Assembly: GCF_014337155.1 (NCBI RefSeq)
Contig: NZ_CP060632.1
Coordinates: 186,001 to 250,000 of the forward strand
Reading direction: 5' to 3'
Source of the DNA: Wujia chipingensis
GTDB taxonomy: Bacteria > Bacillota > Clostridia > Lachnospirales > Lachnospiraceae
Length of the DNA stretch: 64,000 bases
The position numbers and the translations under genes are program-made. The notes below the pieces were generated by a model. It did no database searches. It was not told the DNA's origin and was given only the letters and a program-made list of their open reading frames with translations. The first letter of the stretch is position 1, and every line of letters starts with the position of its first letter. This document shows positions 1-8,946 of the stretch, piece after piece.

Positions 1-1
1 G

Positions 2-310
2 AATTTATATGATGAAAATTTGAACGAATATTTTAAAGAAGAAAATGAAGGATATAATAATTTTGTTTTAATGAATGATTATTATTGTATGGAATGGACA
101 GAAGGAAACAACATATTATATGGAATTAATAGAAGTGGCCAATTGGTAAGTATACAAAATAATAGACCGATGTATTGGGATATAAATATTGATCAAAACA
201 AATGGGATGCAATTTCAAAAAAAATAATGACTGAGTACGGAGATAGTGTTTTGACGGAAAACGCATTGATGAAATTGAATGGTTATATAAAATATATCAT
301 GAAGAGGTGA
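2..310 (+). CDS. Partial hypothetical protein (C-terminal part)
   Basis: The frame is open from the left edge of the window to a TGA at 308-310, so this is the C-terminal end (about 102 residues) of a longer protein. It is acidic and rich in Asn and Tyr, and I see no signal peptide, membrane segment or catalytic motif, so I do not recognise the family. It runs directly into the radical SAM gene: its stop lies 8 bases before that gene's ATG, and the shared purine-rich stretch near 303-309 serves as the next ribosome binding site. This points to translational coupling and a shared function in glycan or peptide modification. Confidence 0.6.
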   Translation, partial: NLYDENLNEYFKEENEGYNNFVLMNDYYCMEWTEGNNILYGINRSGQLVSIQNNRPMYWDINIDQNKWDAISKKIMTEYGDSVLTENALMKLNGYIKYIMKR

Positions 311-318
311 AGTGGATC

Positions 319-498
319 ATGGATAAAAGAGAAGTGATTAATTTGGCGGCAAAATTTATTCCAAGAAGGACATTATTTTTTGATGTGATAGTGACAGAAC
401 ATTGTAATTTGAATTGCAAAGGGTGCGGAAGTTTTATGCCTTTGGCGGATGAAGAATATATAGATTTAGAAGATTTGGAAAAAGATTATAAAAGACTA
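319..498 (+). pseudogene. Radical SAM protein, N-terminal fragment (split by IS)
   Basis: This is the first 60 codons of a radical SAM enzyme. The fragment contains CNLNCKGC, the Cx3Cx2C motif that binds the catalytic 4Fe-4S cluster and SAM. An upstream GTG at 307 is in frame, but the ATG at 319 has a well-placed AGAGGTG-type ribosome site. The gene stops making sense at 497-498, where an IS630-family element entered at a TA; translation runs into the IS and ends at 522. Joining 319-498 to 1779-2414, dropping one TA, restores an uninterrupted frame of 271 residues, so the gene was intact before insertion. The substrate is unknown; neighbours suggest a surface-glycan role. Confidence 0.9.
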
Positions 499-584
499 GT
501 GTACTGTATCATTGATATTTAATTAATTTTATGGTCTGACAAACCGTTTCATGATATACTAAAAAGAAACGGCGGTGATTTTAG

Positions 585-1049
585 ATGGCAAGACCAAAAA
601 AATATAATATTTCATTAACGGATGACGAACTCAAGGAACTAAAATCTGTTATGCGTAAAAAGCAAACAACCAAAACTGTTCGAAACAGATGCCAGATTAT
701 CATTGATCTAGATGAGGCACACGGTAAAGTTCTTACCCATGCACAGTCTGCCAAAACAAATTGCGTATGTATGGCTACTATCATGAATACTGTAAAGCTT
801 TATTCCGAAAAAGGCATCCAGGGTATCCGTACAATGAACCGGAATGTCAATTCTGATAATGCACGCAGAAAATTTGATGGGCGTGCTGAGGCTCGTATTA
901 TTGAAATTGCGTGCAGTCCTGCACCGGAAGGACATTCCCGCTGGACACTCCGTCTGCTGGAAGAACAGGCAAAAATTGTACTTGATGTTCCAGTCAGTAA
1001 AGATACCATCGGCAGGGCTTTAAAAAAAATAAACTTCGACCTCACATGA
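585..1049 (+). CDS. IS630-family transposase, ORF A (DNA-binding part)
   Basis: This 154-residue frame starts at an ATG behind a GGCGGTG-type ribosome site and encodes the N-terminal DNA-binding part of an IS630 transposase: a basic start (MARPKKYNIS), then helix-turn-helix-like regions of the homeodomain-like/winged-helix type usual in this family. It lacks the DDE catalytic core, which is in the next frame. The sequence T TTA AAA at 1019-1025 near its end is a canonical -1 slippery heptamer; slipping there joins it to ORF B and gives the family's expected continuous LKKNKLRPH segment before the catalytic domain. Confidence 0.9.
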   Translation: MARPKKYNISLTDDELKELKSVMRKKQTTKTVRNRCQIIIDLDEAHGKVLTHAQSAKTNCVCMATIMNTVKLYSEKGIQGIRTMNRNVNSDNARRKFDGRAEARIIEIACSPAPEGHSRWTLRLLEEQAKIVLDVPVSKDTIGRALKKINFDLT

Positions 1050-1735
1050 ATGACTACTGGTGTATTCCGTCAAAAGAAGATGCTGATTTTGTAGCCTGCA
1101 TGGAAGATGTCCTTGATGTTTATGAACTCCCATATGACCCGATGTACCCTGTTGTCTGTATGGATGAAAAGCCATACCAGCTTTTGGATGATGTAAGGCA
1201 GCCACTGCCTGTTCGTCCGGGTGACAACCAGAAAACGGATTCCGAATATAAGAGGAATGGCACCTGCAGCATATTTGCTTTTGTTGAACCACTTGGCGGC
1301 AGACACCATGTGAGTGTCCATGAACACCGTACTGCAATTGACTGGGCAATGGAAATCAAATATCTGTCAGATGAAATGTTTCCAGATGCAAAGAAAATCA
1401 TACTGGTAATGGACAATTTAAACACCCATAAAGCTGCTTCACTTTATAAAGCATTTCCACCATCAGAAGCAAGAAGGATCATAAAACGACTGGAAATCCA
1501 CTATACGCCTAAACATGGAAGTTGGCTTGACATGGCTGAAATTGAGCTTAATGTAATGACACGCCAATGTCTTTCGCGTCGAATATCCACCCTTGACAAA
1601 CTTAAATGTGAGTTATCAGCATGGGAAATGGAACGTAATTGGGATACAGCTAAGATACAGTGGCATTTCCAAACAGGGGATGCACGGGAAAAACTGATAT
1701 CACTGTATCCGACACTATCATCTGTCACTTTTTAA
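1046..1735 (+). CDS. IS630-family transposase, ORF B (DDE catalytic part)
   Basis: This frame holds the catalytic RNase H-like domain of the transposase. The three acidic residues of the DDE triad are visible in CMDEKPYQLL (first D), LVMDNLNTHK (second D) and WLDMAEIELN (E). It overlaps ORF A by the four bases ATGA at 1046-1049. The frame stays open upstream of that ATG to the slippery run at 1019-1028, so the functional product is probably one protein of about 380 residues made by programmed -1 frameshifting, rather than two proteins. Its stop lies in a small hairpin (about 1726-1744) just inside the right end of the IS. Confidence 0.92.
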   Translation: MNDYWCIPSKEDADFVACMEDVLDVYELPYDPMYPVVCMDEKPYQLLDDVRQPLPVRPGDNQKTDSEYKRNGTCSIFAFVEPLGGRHHVSVHEHRTAIDWAMEIKYLSDEMFPDAKKIILVMDNLNTHKAASLYKAFPPSEARRIIKRLEIHYTPKHGSWLDMAEIELNVMTRQCLSRRISTLDKLKCELSAWEMERNWDTAKIQWHFQTGDAREKLISLYPTLSSVTF

Positions 1736-1778
1736 TTAAAGTGGCAGATATACTAAATATCAATGATACAGTACACTA

Positions 1779-2414
1779 GCGGACTTGTCTGGCGGTGTGA
1801 TGCATCATATAAATTTATTGGGGGGGGAGCCGCTTTTACATAAAGATATCAAAGACATCATAAAAATGACAAGAAGATACTTCCCGATAGGTGTAATTAA
1901 TTTGGTCACAAATGGTATACTATTACCAAAAATGGATGAAGAATTTTGGGATATTTGTCATGCTCAACAGATAGATGTATGTCCTACGAAATATCCGATA
2001 AAAGTAGACTATAAGAACTTAGAAAAGAAAGCGGAAGAAAAACGGGTGAAATATCATTATTTTGGAGACGCAACAGGATGTATGTGGACTCATAAAGTGA
2101 TAGATATTTCAGGAAGCAGATTCGAAAATTGTAGTTTTATGTATTGCCCTAATGCAAATTTATGTCCTGTCTTAAAACATGGAAAAATATTTCCGTGTCC
2201 AACAGCTAGACATATAGATAAATTTAACAAGGCTTACAATACAGAATTACATATATGTGAAAAAGATTATATAGATATTTATAAGATAGATAAATTGGAA
2301 GATATTATGAATTTTTTAACAAAACCAATTCCGTTTTGTAGATATTGTAATACCCCGGCAATTAAGGAAACAGATTGGGGTATTTCGAAAGGAGATATAG
2401 CTGAATGGACTTAG
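1779..2414 (+). pseudogene. Radical SAM protein, C-terminal fragment (split by IS)
   Basis: This is the remainder of the radical SAM enzyme, in frame from 1779 once the IS and one TA are removed. It contains NLLGGEPLLH, the GGEP motif after beta-strand 2 that contacts the SAM amino group. The C-terminal half is rich in cysteines (CSFMYCPNANLCP, IFPCPTA, CRYC), which looks like an auxiliary iron-sulfur or SPASM/Twitch-type region. An in-frame ATG at 1797 could start a fragment, but without the N-terminal cluster motif the product cannot be an active radical SAM enzyme. The downstream gene follows after 50 bases, so polar effects of the IS on the operon are possible. Confidence 0.9.
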
Positions 2415-2464
2415 AAGAAACTATATTTCCTTACTTATGATCAAACATAAAGGAAGTTAAAATA

Positions 2465-3463
2465 ATGAAAAAAATTGGAATTTTAACATATTGGGGTGTC
2501 GCCAATTATGGAGCTTGGACTCAGGCTTATGCATTGAATAAAGTAATTCAGAAAATGTATCCAAATGATACTGTGCAGCATATTGCATATCTAGAACAAT
2601 CACATTGGGATAGCTATTATAAGAAAGACAAGAAAGGATATAATTGTTTTTCTTACAATTGGGATGAAATATCGCATACTTGTCAAATGAATGAAAAACA
2701 ATTAGAAAATGAACCATGGGACGTTTTGATTACAGGGGCCGATTCAATATGGGAAGAAATATTAACAGGCGCTTTTAAATCGGATTGGCATCTAGTGGGA
2801 AATGATTTACCTAATGTTAAAAAACTGATTTCTTATGCTCCAAGTTCCGGGATTTTTTCGGGTAATGACTATATTTCTCAACAAGTTGCAACAGGGTTAA
2901 AAAAGTATGATGCAATTTCGGTCAGAGATAACACAACAAGGATGCTTGTAAAAAAAACAATAGGGGAAGATGCGCCAGTTGTATTGGATCCGGCATTGCT
3001 TTGGGATTTTTCTTCAGACAAAAATGTAAAAAAAACATATTTAAATAAGTATATTGCTGTATATGGAGCAAACTGGAGTCTTAGATTTATTGATAATGTG
3101 AAGAAGTATGCAAAAGAAAGGGAATTGAAGTTAATAAGCATAGGATTTATTAATGAATGGTGCGATATTAGTTTTAGAAGAAATGAGCTGCGTTCACTAG
3201 AATGGATTGGAATGATTGCTTCCGCAGAATGTATAGTGACGAGCACGTTTCATGGGTTGATGATGGGATTGAATTACAGGAAACCTATAAAATTCTGCCA
3301 GATCGATTATGTGAAAAACAGATCGCAAACATTGTTAGAAATGTGTAGAATTCCTAATAATGATATTGATTTTGAGGCAGAAATAAACTACGACTATACG
3401 GACAAAAAATTAAAGGAAGCAAAAAATTATTCTTTAGATTGGTTAAAAAAGGCGATAGACTAA
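2465..3463 (+). CDS. Polysaccharide pyruvyl transferase family protein
   Basis: The 332-residue protein has the features of the CsaB/WcaK family (PF04230), which transfers pyruvate from phosphoenolpyruvate to a sugar as a ketal and has a GT-B-like fold. It starts with the family's glycine-rich beginning (GILTYWGVANYGAWTQ). Further on come WDVLITGADSIW, VVLDPALLW and the signature IVTSTFHGLMMGL, whose histidine is typical of the active site. It is followed within 50 bases by a ferredoxin/F420H2-dehydrogenase-beta-like protein, a pair often seen together in exopolysaccharide loci of clostridia. The sugar acceptor cannot be told from the sequence. Confidence 0.88.
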   Translation: MKKIGILTYWGVANYGAWTQAYALNKVIQKMYPNDTVQHIAYLEQSHWDSYYKKDKKGYNCFSYNWDEISHTCQMNEKQLENEPWDVLITGADSIWEEILTGAFKSDWHLVGNDLPNVKKLISYAPSSGIFSGNDYISQQVATGLKKYDAISVRDNTTRMLVKKTIGEDAPVVLDPALLWDFSSDKNVKKTYLNKYIAVYGANWSLRFIDNVKKYAKERELKLISIGFINEWCDISFRRNELRSLEWIGMIASAECIVTSTFHGLMMGLNYRKPIKFCQIDYVKNRSQTLLEMCRIPNNDIDFEAEINYDYTDKKLKEAKNYSLDWLKKAID

Positions 3464-3510
3464 ATATGAGATAGAAAAAGGGAAAAATGCTAGGGGAGGA
3501 AAGACCACGG

Positions 3511-4908
3511 ATGGAAATCAGATTGAAAGATGAAGCGCAATGTAGCGTTTGTGCAAAATGTATGATGGCATGTCCTCAAAAGGCAATTATATTAAAAAAA
3601 GGGAAATTAAACTATTATCCTCAAATCGTTGAAGATAAGTGTATAAAATGTGGGGCTTGTGTCAATGCATGTAATAATATATCTTTTTCAAACAAGATTA
3701 AGAGAATATATGTTGGGTATAACAATAACGAGAAAATTGTTAAAAAAAGTGCATCTGGTGGGATATTTACTGCATTGGCGGAATTAATATTAGAAAAAAA
3801 AGGAGTTGTTTTTGGCGCAATATTTGACAGTAAGGAAAAAAATATAAAACATATAGGAATAGAAAATAAAACAGATTTGGATAAATTGCGAAAGTCAAAA
3901 TATGTACAAAGTAAGTGGTTTTTGACGATTGATGATATCGATAGGTTAGTAAAACAAGACCGATATATTTTATTTACGGGTACACCATGTCAAGTTAGCA
4001 GTATATATAATAAATATAATAATTACGAAAAAATTATATGTATGGATTTATTTTGCCATGGTGTTTTGGAAAATTTTGTGTTGAAAGAATATCTGAATGT
4101 TTGTTGCAAGGACGTAACGCATATTGATTTTAGAGCGGAGTCGGATGTTAATAATTTTGCTTTAACTTTAGTTAATAAGAACGAAGTTGTAACAGAGTAT
4201 TGTTCTGATAATCTATTGTATAATTTATTTATTAACTCTGCCGGGATAAAGAGGACCTGCTTTACTTGTGAATATGCAGATAAGGTGCATTTAAGCGATA
4301 TTACAGTGGGGGATTTTGATAACAAAGAATATTGCGAAAAAAATAAAATTAATTGTAAAACTCCTTCAATCATAGTGATAAATAGTGAAAAAGGAGAAAA
4401 GATATTTGAGAATATTGAATGTAAATTAACTGTCAAAGAAATTAAAGACAGAGGTATTGTTAATGAATATTACATAAAACATGATTTGCAAAAGGGGGAT
4501 TGGGGATTCAATAGTGAATTCTATTTTAGATTTCATGACAATTATAAACAGCAAGGCTTTCTTAAGGCGGCAATAAAAGAACTGTATCAAAGTGAATATA
4601 ACGCTATTATGAAAATAGACAAAATGATTACAAATGAACGAATATATTTGTATGGTGCAGGTAAAGTTGGACATATAGTTCTTAAATTGATAAAGATGCT
4701 TCACCTGAACTGGGATATTGGCGGATTTATTGTGTCGCGGAAAGCAAATAATGAAATGATAGGAAATGTTAAGGTGTATTCGATAGATGAGATTGACTTT
4801 TCGGATAAACGAAATTTGGTAATTGTATCGGTAAATGAACATTTGAGGGAACAAATTACAGAAGAGCTGGCTAAGCGTAATGCGACAAATTATGTATGTT
4901 TAAATTAA
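3511..4908 (+). CDS. Ferredoxin / F420H2-dehydrogenase beta-like protein with Rossmann tail
   Basis: The N-terminus carries two 4Fe-4S ferredoxin motifs (CSVCAKCMMACP at about 11-22, CIKCGACVNACN at about 44-55). The middle resembles the coenzyme F420 hydrogenase/dehydrogenase beta subunit family seen in polysaccharide loci (KSASGG, FTGTPCQ, DLFCHGV, and a CFTCEYAD cluster site). From about residue 376 there is an extra module beginning RIYLYGAGKVG, the small Rossmann-like domain that recurs in this region. The longer frame opens at 3487, but ATG 3511 has the better GGGAGG ribosome site. It probably carries electrons to a sugar-modifying reaction with the adjacent pyruvyl-transferase-like or radical SAM enzyme; the precise reaction is unknown. 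Confidence 0.82.
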   Translation: MEIRLKDEAQCSVCAKCMMACPQKAIILKKGKLNYYPQIVEDKCIKCGACVNACNNISFSNKIKRIYVGYNNNEKIVKKSASGGIFTALAELILEKKGVVFGAIFDSKEKNIKHIGIENKTDLDKLRKSKYVQSKWFLTIDDIDRLVKQDRYILFTGTPCQVSSIYNKYNNYEKIICMDLFCHGVLENFVLKEYLNVCCKDVTHIDFRAESDVNNFALTLVNKNEVVTEYCSDNLLYNLFINSAGIKRTCFTCEYADKVHLSDITVGDFDNKEYCEKNKINCKTPSIIVINSEKGEKIFENIECKLTVKEIKDRGIVNEYYIKHDLQKGDWGFNSEFYFRFHDNYKQQGFLKAAIKELYQSEYNAIMKIDKMITNERIYLYGAGKVGHIVLKLIKMLHLNWDIGGFIVSRKANNEMIGNVKVYSIDEIDFSDKRNLVIVSVNEHLREQITEELAKRNATNYVCLN

Positions 4909-4929
4909 CAAGAGAGGATTGTAAAAAAT

Positions 4930-6750
4930 ATGGGAAAATATGTGTTGTTTGGTGCAGGAGAGTATGGAAAAAGTTGTCTGGAACTTTTAGGTGAAAATAA
5001 GGTAAAGTGTTTTGTGGATAATGATCCTAAAAAGCAAGGAACATATGTTGAAAATATTAGAGTTTTGTCTTGCGAAGAAATGATAAAGGAAATTGTAGAT
5101 GAACAAGTGGTTATTACGGTAGCAAAACCATATTATGAGCAGATAAAACAACAATTGGAGAAGCTTGGAATCAGAAGGATTAAGTCATATAAAGAAATAC
5201 AGATAGAGATTACCAAGAAAAAGCTCCTATTACGAGAGGATTATGTTATAAGATATGACAAGACAATACGTTGGATAAAAATTCATTCTGTTCAAGAAAA
5301 GGGAATTATCAATAACACGGGAAAAACTATTTCATATCCAGAAGTTACAGGATATTATATTCCTTCATTAATCCGTTGGGGTTATAGAGACTTGGCGGAA
5401 CAGTATGCAAATTGGCTTATGGATATCCAAAAGGCAGATGGTTCATGGTATGACACCGACGATCAATCAGCCTATATATTTGATTCGGCTCAAATACTGA
5501 AGGGTTTACTTGCAATATGGGATATTCATCCGGATAAGAAACGTGTGGAAAAGGCAATCAGGGATGGCGCTGATTGGATATTAAGTTGTATGACTCCCGA
5601 GGGACGATTAGTAACACCAGATGAGACTTGTTGGGGGAATGATGAAGATACTTGTTCAGAGTTGATTCATACATATTGTCTAAGTCCTATTATTGAAGCG
5701 GGCAAAAGATTGGAGAATGATGAGTATATTCAAAAAGCACATCTTTCGTTAGAATATTACAAAAGGTGCTATAAAAATAAAATTTTAAATTTTAGTTTGC
5801 TTTCCCATTTTTATGCTTATGTTGTTGAAGCTATGCTTGATCTTGGAGAAGTTGATATGGCGAGACAAGCTATGAAAAATATTGAGAAGTATCAGAAAAC
5901 AAGTGGAGCAGTTCCTGCGTACAACAATGTGGATTGGGTTTGTTCTACAGGGTTATTTCAGTTGTCGTTAATATGGTTTCGCCTTGGCGATGAAGAACAT
6001 GGAAATAAAGCTTTTGAATATGCATGCAAATTACAAAATGAATCAGGTGGATGGTTTGGAAGCTATATTTCTGAAGATGATTCGGAGGAAACAAACACTT
6101 ATTTTCCAAATCAGGAAATAAGTTGGGCAAACAAATATTTTTTAGATGCTTTGTATTATAAGAATCTTTGCCAATTCCAGAATACGGCAAGTATATTTTG
6201 TAATGAGATTTCTGAGGATGATGGAAGATATAAAGTAATAAAAAATGTAATAGAGGGAAATGACCAGAAAAGTTCATTAAACATACTTGATTTAGGGTGT
6301 GGAAAGGGTAGATATCTAAAGCGTCTGGTTGTTGATTTTCCGAAGAACAGTTATTATGCTGTTGATTTATCAACGAATGTTATGAAGTACTTTTCGGAAT
6401 TAACAGGAGTAGAAAAGCAACAGGGAAACTTAACAAATATACCATATGCAAATGATAGCTTCGATATTGTATATACATGTGAAGCTTTGGAACATGCTGT
6501 TGATACAGAGCGAGCAATTAGCGAGATGGCGAGAGTGACAAAAACAGGCGGGACAATCGTTGTAGTAGATAAGAATAAAGAGATGTATGGCTATTTTGAT
6601 ATTGGCGATTGGGAACAATGGTTTGATGAACATGAATTAACACAAATAATGAAAGAATATTGTTCAGAGGTTCACGTAGAAAAGCAGATTAGTTTTGATG
6701 ATAATGAAGCAAATGGATTATTTTATGCTTGGATTGGAACGGTAAAGTAA
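4930..6750 (+). CDS. Three-domain fusion: Rossmann module, toroid-like domain, SAM methyltransferase
   Basis: Residues 1-95 form the recurrent Rossmann-like module (VLFGAGEYGK, then FVDNDPKKQG). Residues about 115-420 look like an alpha/alpha-toroid domain, with repeated Trp/Asp-rich helical hairpins (QKADGSWYDTDDQ, GADWILSCMTPEGRL, NESGGWFGSY) reminiscent of prenyltransferase/squalene-cyclase-like or glycosidase-like barrels. From about 440 there is a class I SAM methyltransferase: ILDLGCGKGRYLKRL at about 450, NIPYANDSFDIVYTCEALEH further on. It sits between the F420-like protein and wecB with short spacing, so it belongs to the operon. The methyl acceptor is probably a glycan or nucleotide sugar. 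The middle domain's activity is uncertain. Confidence 0.72.
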   Translation: MGKYVLFGAGEYGKSCLELLGENKVKCFVDNDPKKQGTYVENIRVLSCEEMIKEIVDEQVVITVAKPYYEQIKQQLEKLGIRRIKSYKEIQIEITKKKLLLREDYVIRYDKTIRWIKIHSVQEKGIINNTGKTISYPEVTGYYIPSLIRWGYRDLAEQYANWLMDIQKADGSWYDTDDQSAYIFDSAQILKGLLAIWDIHPDKKRVEKAIRDGADWILSCMTPEGRLVTPDETCWGNDEDTCSELIHTYCLSPIIEAGKRLENDEYIQKAHLSLEYYKRCYKNKILNFSLLSHFYAYVVEAMLDLGEVDMARQAMKNIEKYQKTSGAVPAYNNVDWVCSTGLFQLSLIWFRLGDEEHGNKAFEYACKLQNESGGWFGSYISEDDSEETNTYFPNQEISWANKYFLDALYYKNLCQFQNTASIFCNEISEDDGRYKVIKNVIEGNDQKSSLNILDLGCGKGRYLKRLVVDFPKNSYYAVDLSTNVMKYFSELTGVEKQQGNLTNIPYANDSFDIVYTCEALEHAVDTERAISEMARVTKTGGTIVVVDKNKEMYGYFDIGDWEQWFDEHELTQIMKEYCSEVHVEKQISFDDNEANGLFYAWIGTVK

Positions 6751-6751
6751 T

Positions 6752-7855
6752 ATGAAAATTATTACTATTTTCGGCACACGACCAGAAGCAATTAAGATGT
6801 GTCCGGTAATAAAAGAATTAAAGAAAAGACCAGAGATTGAATGTAGAGTTTGCTTGACGGGGCAACACAAAGAGATGTTGCAACAGGTTATGGATTTGTT
6901 TCATATTCAGGCAGATTATAATCTACAAATTATGAAACAGAATCAAACCTTAAGCATGATTACTTCGGAGATATTGAATGGCTTGGATATAGTTTTTGAG
7001 AAAGAACAACCGGATTTAGTACTAGTACATGGAGATACCTCGAGTTCTTTTGCGGCAGCGTTGGCTGCTTTCTATCATCAAGTCCCAATAGGACATGTGG
7101 AAGCAGGATTGCGAACTTATAATATGCAGTCTCCGTATCCAGAGGAATTTAATCGGCAGGCAGTTGATCTGATTACAGATATATATTTTGCTCCAACAGA
7201 ACTAGCAAAAAAACAATTATTGAACGAAGGAAAAAATGAAAGTAAGATATTCGTAACGGGGAATACCGTAATTGATGCGTTAAAGACAACTGTATCGGAA
7301 GAATATCAGAGTGATGTTCTTGATTGGTGTAAAGGAAGTAAGATAATTTTATTAACTGCTCATAGGCGTGAGAACATTGGCACACCAATGGAACATATAT
7401 TTGAAGCGGTTAAAAGAATAGTAACAAATTATGACGAGGTGAAAGTCGTTTATCCGATACATAAGAATCCGAAAGTACGAAGTATAGCAAATAGGATATT
7501 TGAAGGTTGTGAACGTATAAAGATGATAGAACCTCTGGATGTATATGATTTCCATAATTTTATGGATAGAAGTTATTTGATTCTTACCGATAGTGGTGGG
7601 ATTCAGGAAGAAGCACCGGCATTAGGGAAACCCGTTCTGGTTATGCGGGATACAACAGAACGCCCTGAGGGGGTTGAAGCGGGAACTTTAAAACTAGTAG
7701 GAACGGATGAGGATGCTATTGTGTTAGAAACAGAAAAACTACTTAGTGATGTTAATGCTTATACTAGTATGAGTAATGCTATGAATCCATATGGAGATGG
7801 AAATGCATCTAGACGAATCGTAGATATAATTCAGAAAATATTTAAGGAGAAATAA
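6752..7855 (+). CDS. wecB: UDP-N-acetylglucosamine 2-epimerase (non-hydrolysing)
   Basis: The 367-residue protein matches the length and motifs of WecB/MnaA, which interconverts UDP-GlcNAc and UDP-ManNAc in the cytoplasm. Visible signatures are IFGTRPEAIKM at the start, LVHGDTSSSF, GHVEAGLRT, LLTAHRRENIG and the strongly conserved LTDSGGIQEEAP near residue 275. The ATG is one base after the stop of the upstream fusion gene, so the two are translationally coupled. The gene suggests that ManNAc or a derivative is a building block of the glycan made from this locus. Confidence 0.95.
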   Translation: MKIITIFGTRPEAIKMCPVIKELKKRPEIECRVCLTGQHKEMLQQVMDLFHIQADYNLQIMKQNQTLSMITSEILNGLDIVFEKEQPDLVLVHGDTSSSFAAALAAFYHQVPIGHVEAGLRTYNMQSPYPEEFNRQAVDLITDIYFAPTELAKKQLLNEGKNESKIFVTGNTVIDALKTTVSEEYQSDVLDWCKGSKIILLTAHRRENIGTPMEHIFEAVKRIVTNYDEVKVVYPIHKNPKVRSIANRIFEGCERIKMIEPLDVYDFHNFMDRSYLILTDSGGIQEEAPALGKPVLVMRDTTERPEGVEAGTLKLVGTDEDAIVLETEKLLSDVNAYTSMSNAMNPYGDGNASRRIVDIIQKIFKEK

Positions 7856-7857
7856 TT

Positions 7858-8946
7858 ATGCCGAAGGTGTCAATTGTGTTACCAACATATAATGGTCAAA
7901 AATATATTCGAGAATCTATTGAAAGTGTTATTAATCAGACATTTCAAGATTGGGAATTAATTATTGTAAATGACTGCTCTACGGATTCTACACCTGTAAT
8001 TGTAGAAGAATTTGCAGATTTAGATGCGCGAATAAAAGTAATTCATAATGATACCAATAAAAAATTGCCTGCTTCTTTGAATATAGGATTTGACTCTGCA
8101 AAAGGGGAGTATTATACATGGACATCAGATGATAATTATTATTTACCGCAAGCAATTGAAGAAATGGTAAATTATTTGGACAATCATGGTGACGAGCAAA
8201 TGGTTGTTGCAGATATGGATATAATAGATGCAAATAATCAGTTTATAACGTCATGTGAGCAATACAACGATACAAAAATGTATGTAAATGATTGTGTAGG
8301 GGCTTGTTTTATGTATCGAAAACAGGTACTAAATACAATTGGAATATATGACGAGAATATGTTTTTGGTTGAAGATTATGAGTACTGGCTTCGGATTTTA
8401 TTTTACTATGGTACAATCGGACATATTAATAAAACATTGTATATATATAGAGCGCATGCTGGTAATTTGACTTCAACTAGAAAGCATGAAATTAGAAGAC
8501 AATTGTTAAGACTTCGTTGGGAATATATTTATAAAATTGTTGAAAAGATGAAAGACTCGCCTGATGTATTATGTATGTTATATTATGAGTTCCTTGAGGC
8601 TGGATATAGAGAATGTGATTTAAGGGAAATCTTTTTGAAGTATATTCCTTTTTTAAATAATGACGTTAAATTTAAGAAGGAAAAGAAAATAATAGTTTAT
8701 GGAGCGGGAAAAGTTGGAGATTTAGCCTATTCCCAAAATAAGGACTTAATTATGTTTTATGCAGATAAAGATGTGAAAAAAATAGGAAACACAAAGAATG
8801 GTATTCCGATTATATCAATTGAGGATATGATAAGTAAAAAGGAAAAATATCAAATTATGATTGGCGTTGGTACGGATAAAATATATGAAGTGGTAGAACT
8901 TTTACAATCTGAAGGTGTTGATCAATATTGTACAGTATATAGTTGA
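7858..8946 (+). CDS. GT2 glycosyltransferase with C-terminal Rossmann module
   Basis: Residues 1-220 form a GT-A domain of family 2: VSIVLPTYNGQKYI, the nucleotide-binding IIVNDCSTD, and an acidic SDDN in the place of the DxD metal site. The region after 275 starts IIVYGAGKVGDLA and continues with YADKDVKKIG and GIPIISIEDM, the recurrent Rossmann-like module. It begins two bases after wecB with an AAGGAGA ribosome site. It presumably adds one sugar to the lipid-linked repeat on the inner membrane face; donor and linkage are unknown. No membrane segment is apparent. Confidence 0.85.
   Translation: MPKVSIVLPTYNGQKYIRESIESVINQTFQDWELIIVNDCSTDSTPVIVEEFADLDARIKVIHNDTNKKLPASLNIGFDSAKGEYYTWTSDDNYYLPQAIEEMVNYLDNHGDEQMVVADMDIIDANNQFITSCEQYNDTKMYVNDCVGACFMYRKQVLNTIGIYDENMFLVEDYEYWLRILFYYGTIGHINKTLYIYRAHAGNLTSTRKHEIRRQLLRLRWEYIYKIVEKMKDSPDVLCMLYYEFLEAGYRECDLREIFLKYIPFLNNDVKFKKEKKIIVYGAGKVGDLAYSQNKDLIMFYADKDVKKIGNTKNGIPIISIEDMISKKEKYQIMIGVGTDKIYEVVELLQSEGVDQYCTVYS

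Larger units (their letters stand above)
499..1776 (+). mobile_element. IS630-family insertion sequence (1278 bp)
   Basis: The element has terminal inverted repeats of about 23 bp. The left end begins GTGTACTGTATCATTG (499 on), and the right end, read in reverse complement from 1776, begins identically and matches on through the next several bases. It is flanked by the dinucleotide TA at 497-498 and 1777-1778, the target duplication typical of the IS630/Tc1-mariner group. Inside are two overlapping transposase frames (585-1049 and 1046-1735). Removing the element plus one TA exactly restores the host radical SAM frame, which fixes both ends to the base. Near-identity of the two ends and intact transposase frames suggest a recent insertion. 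Confidence 0.95.
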
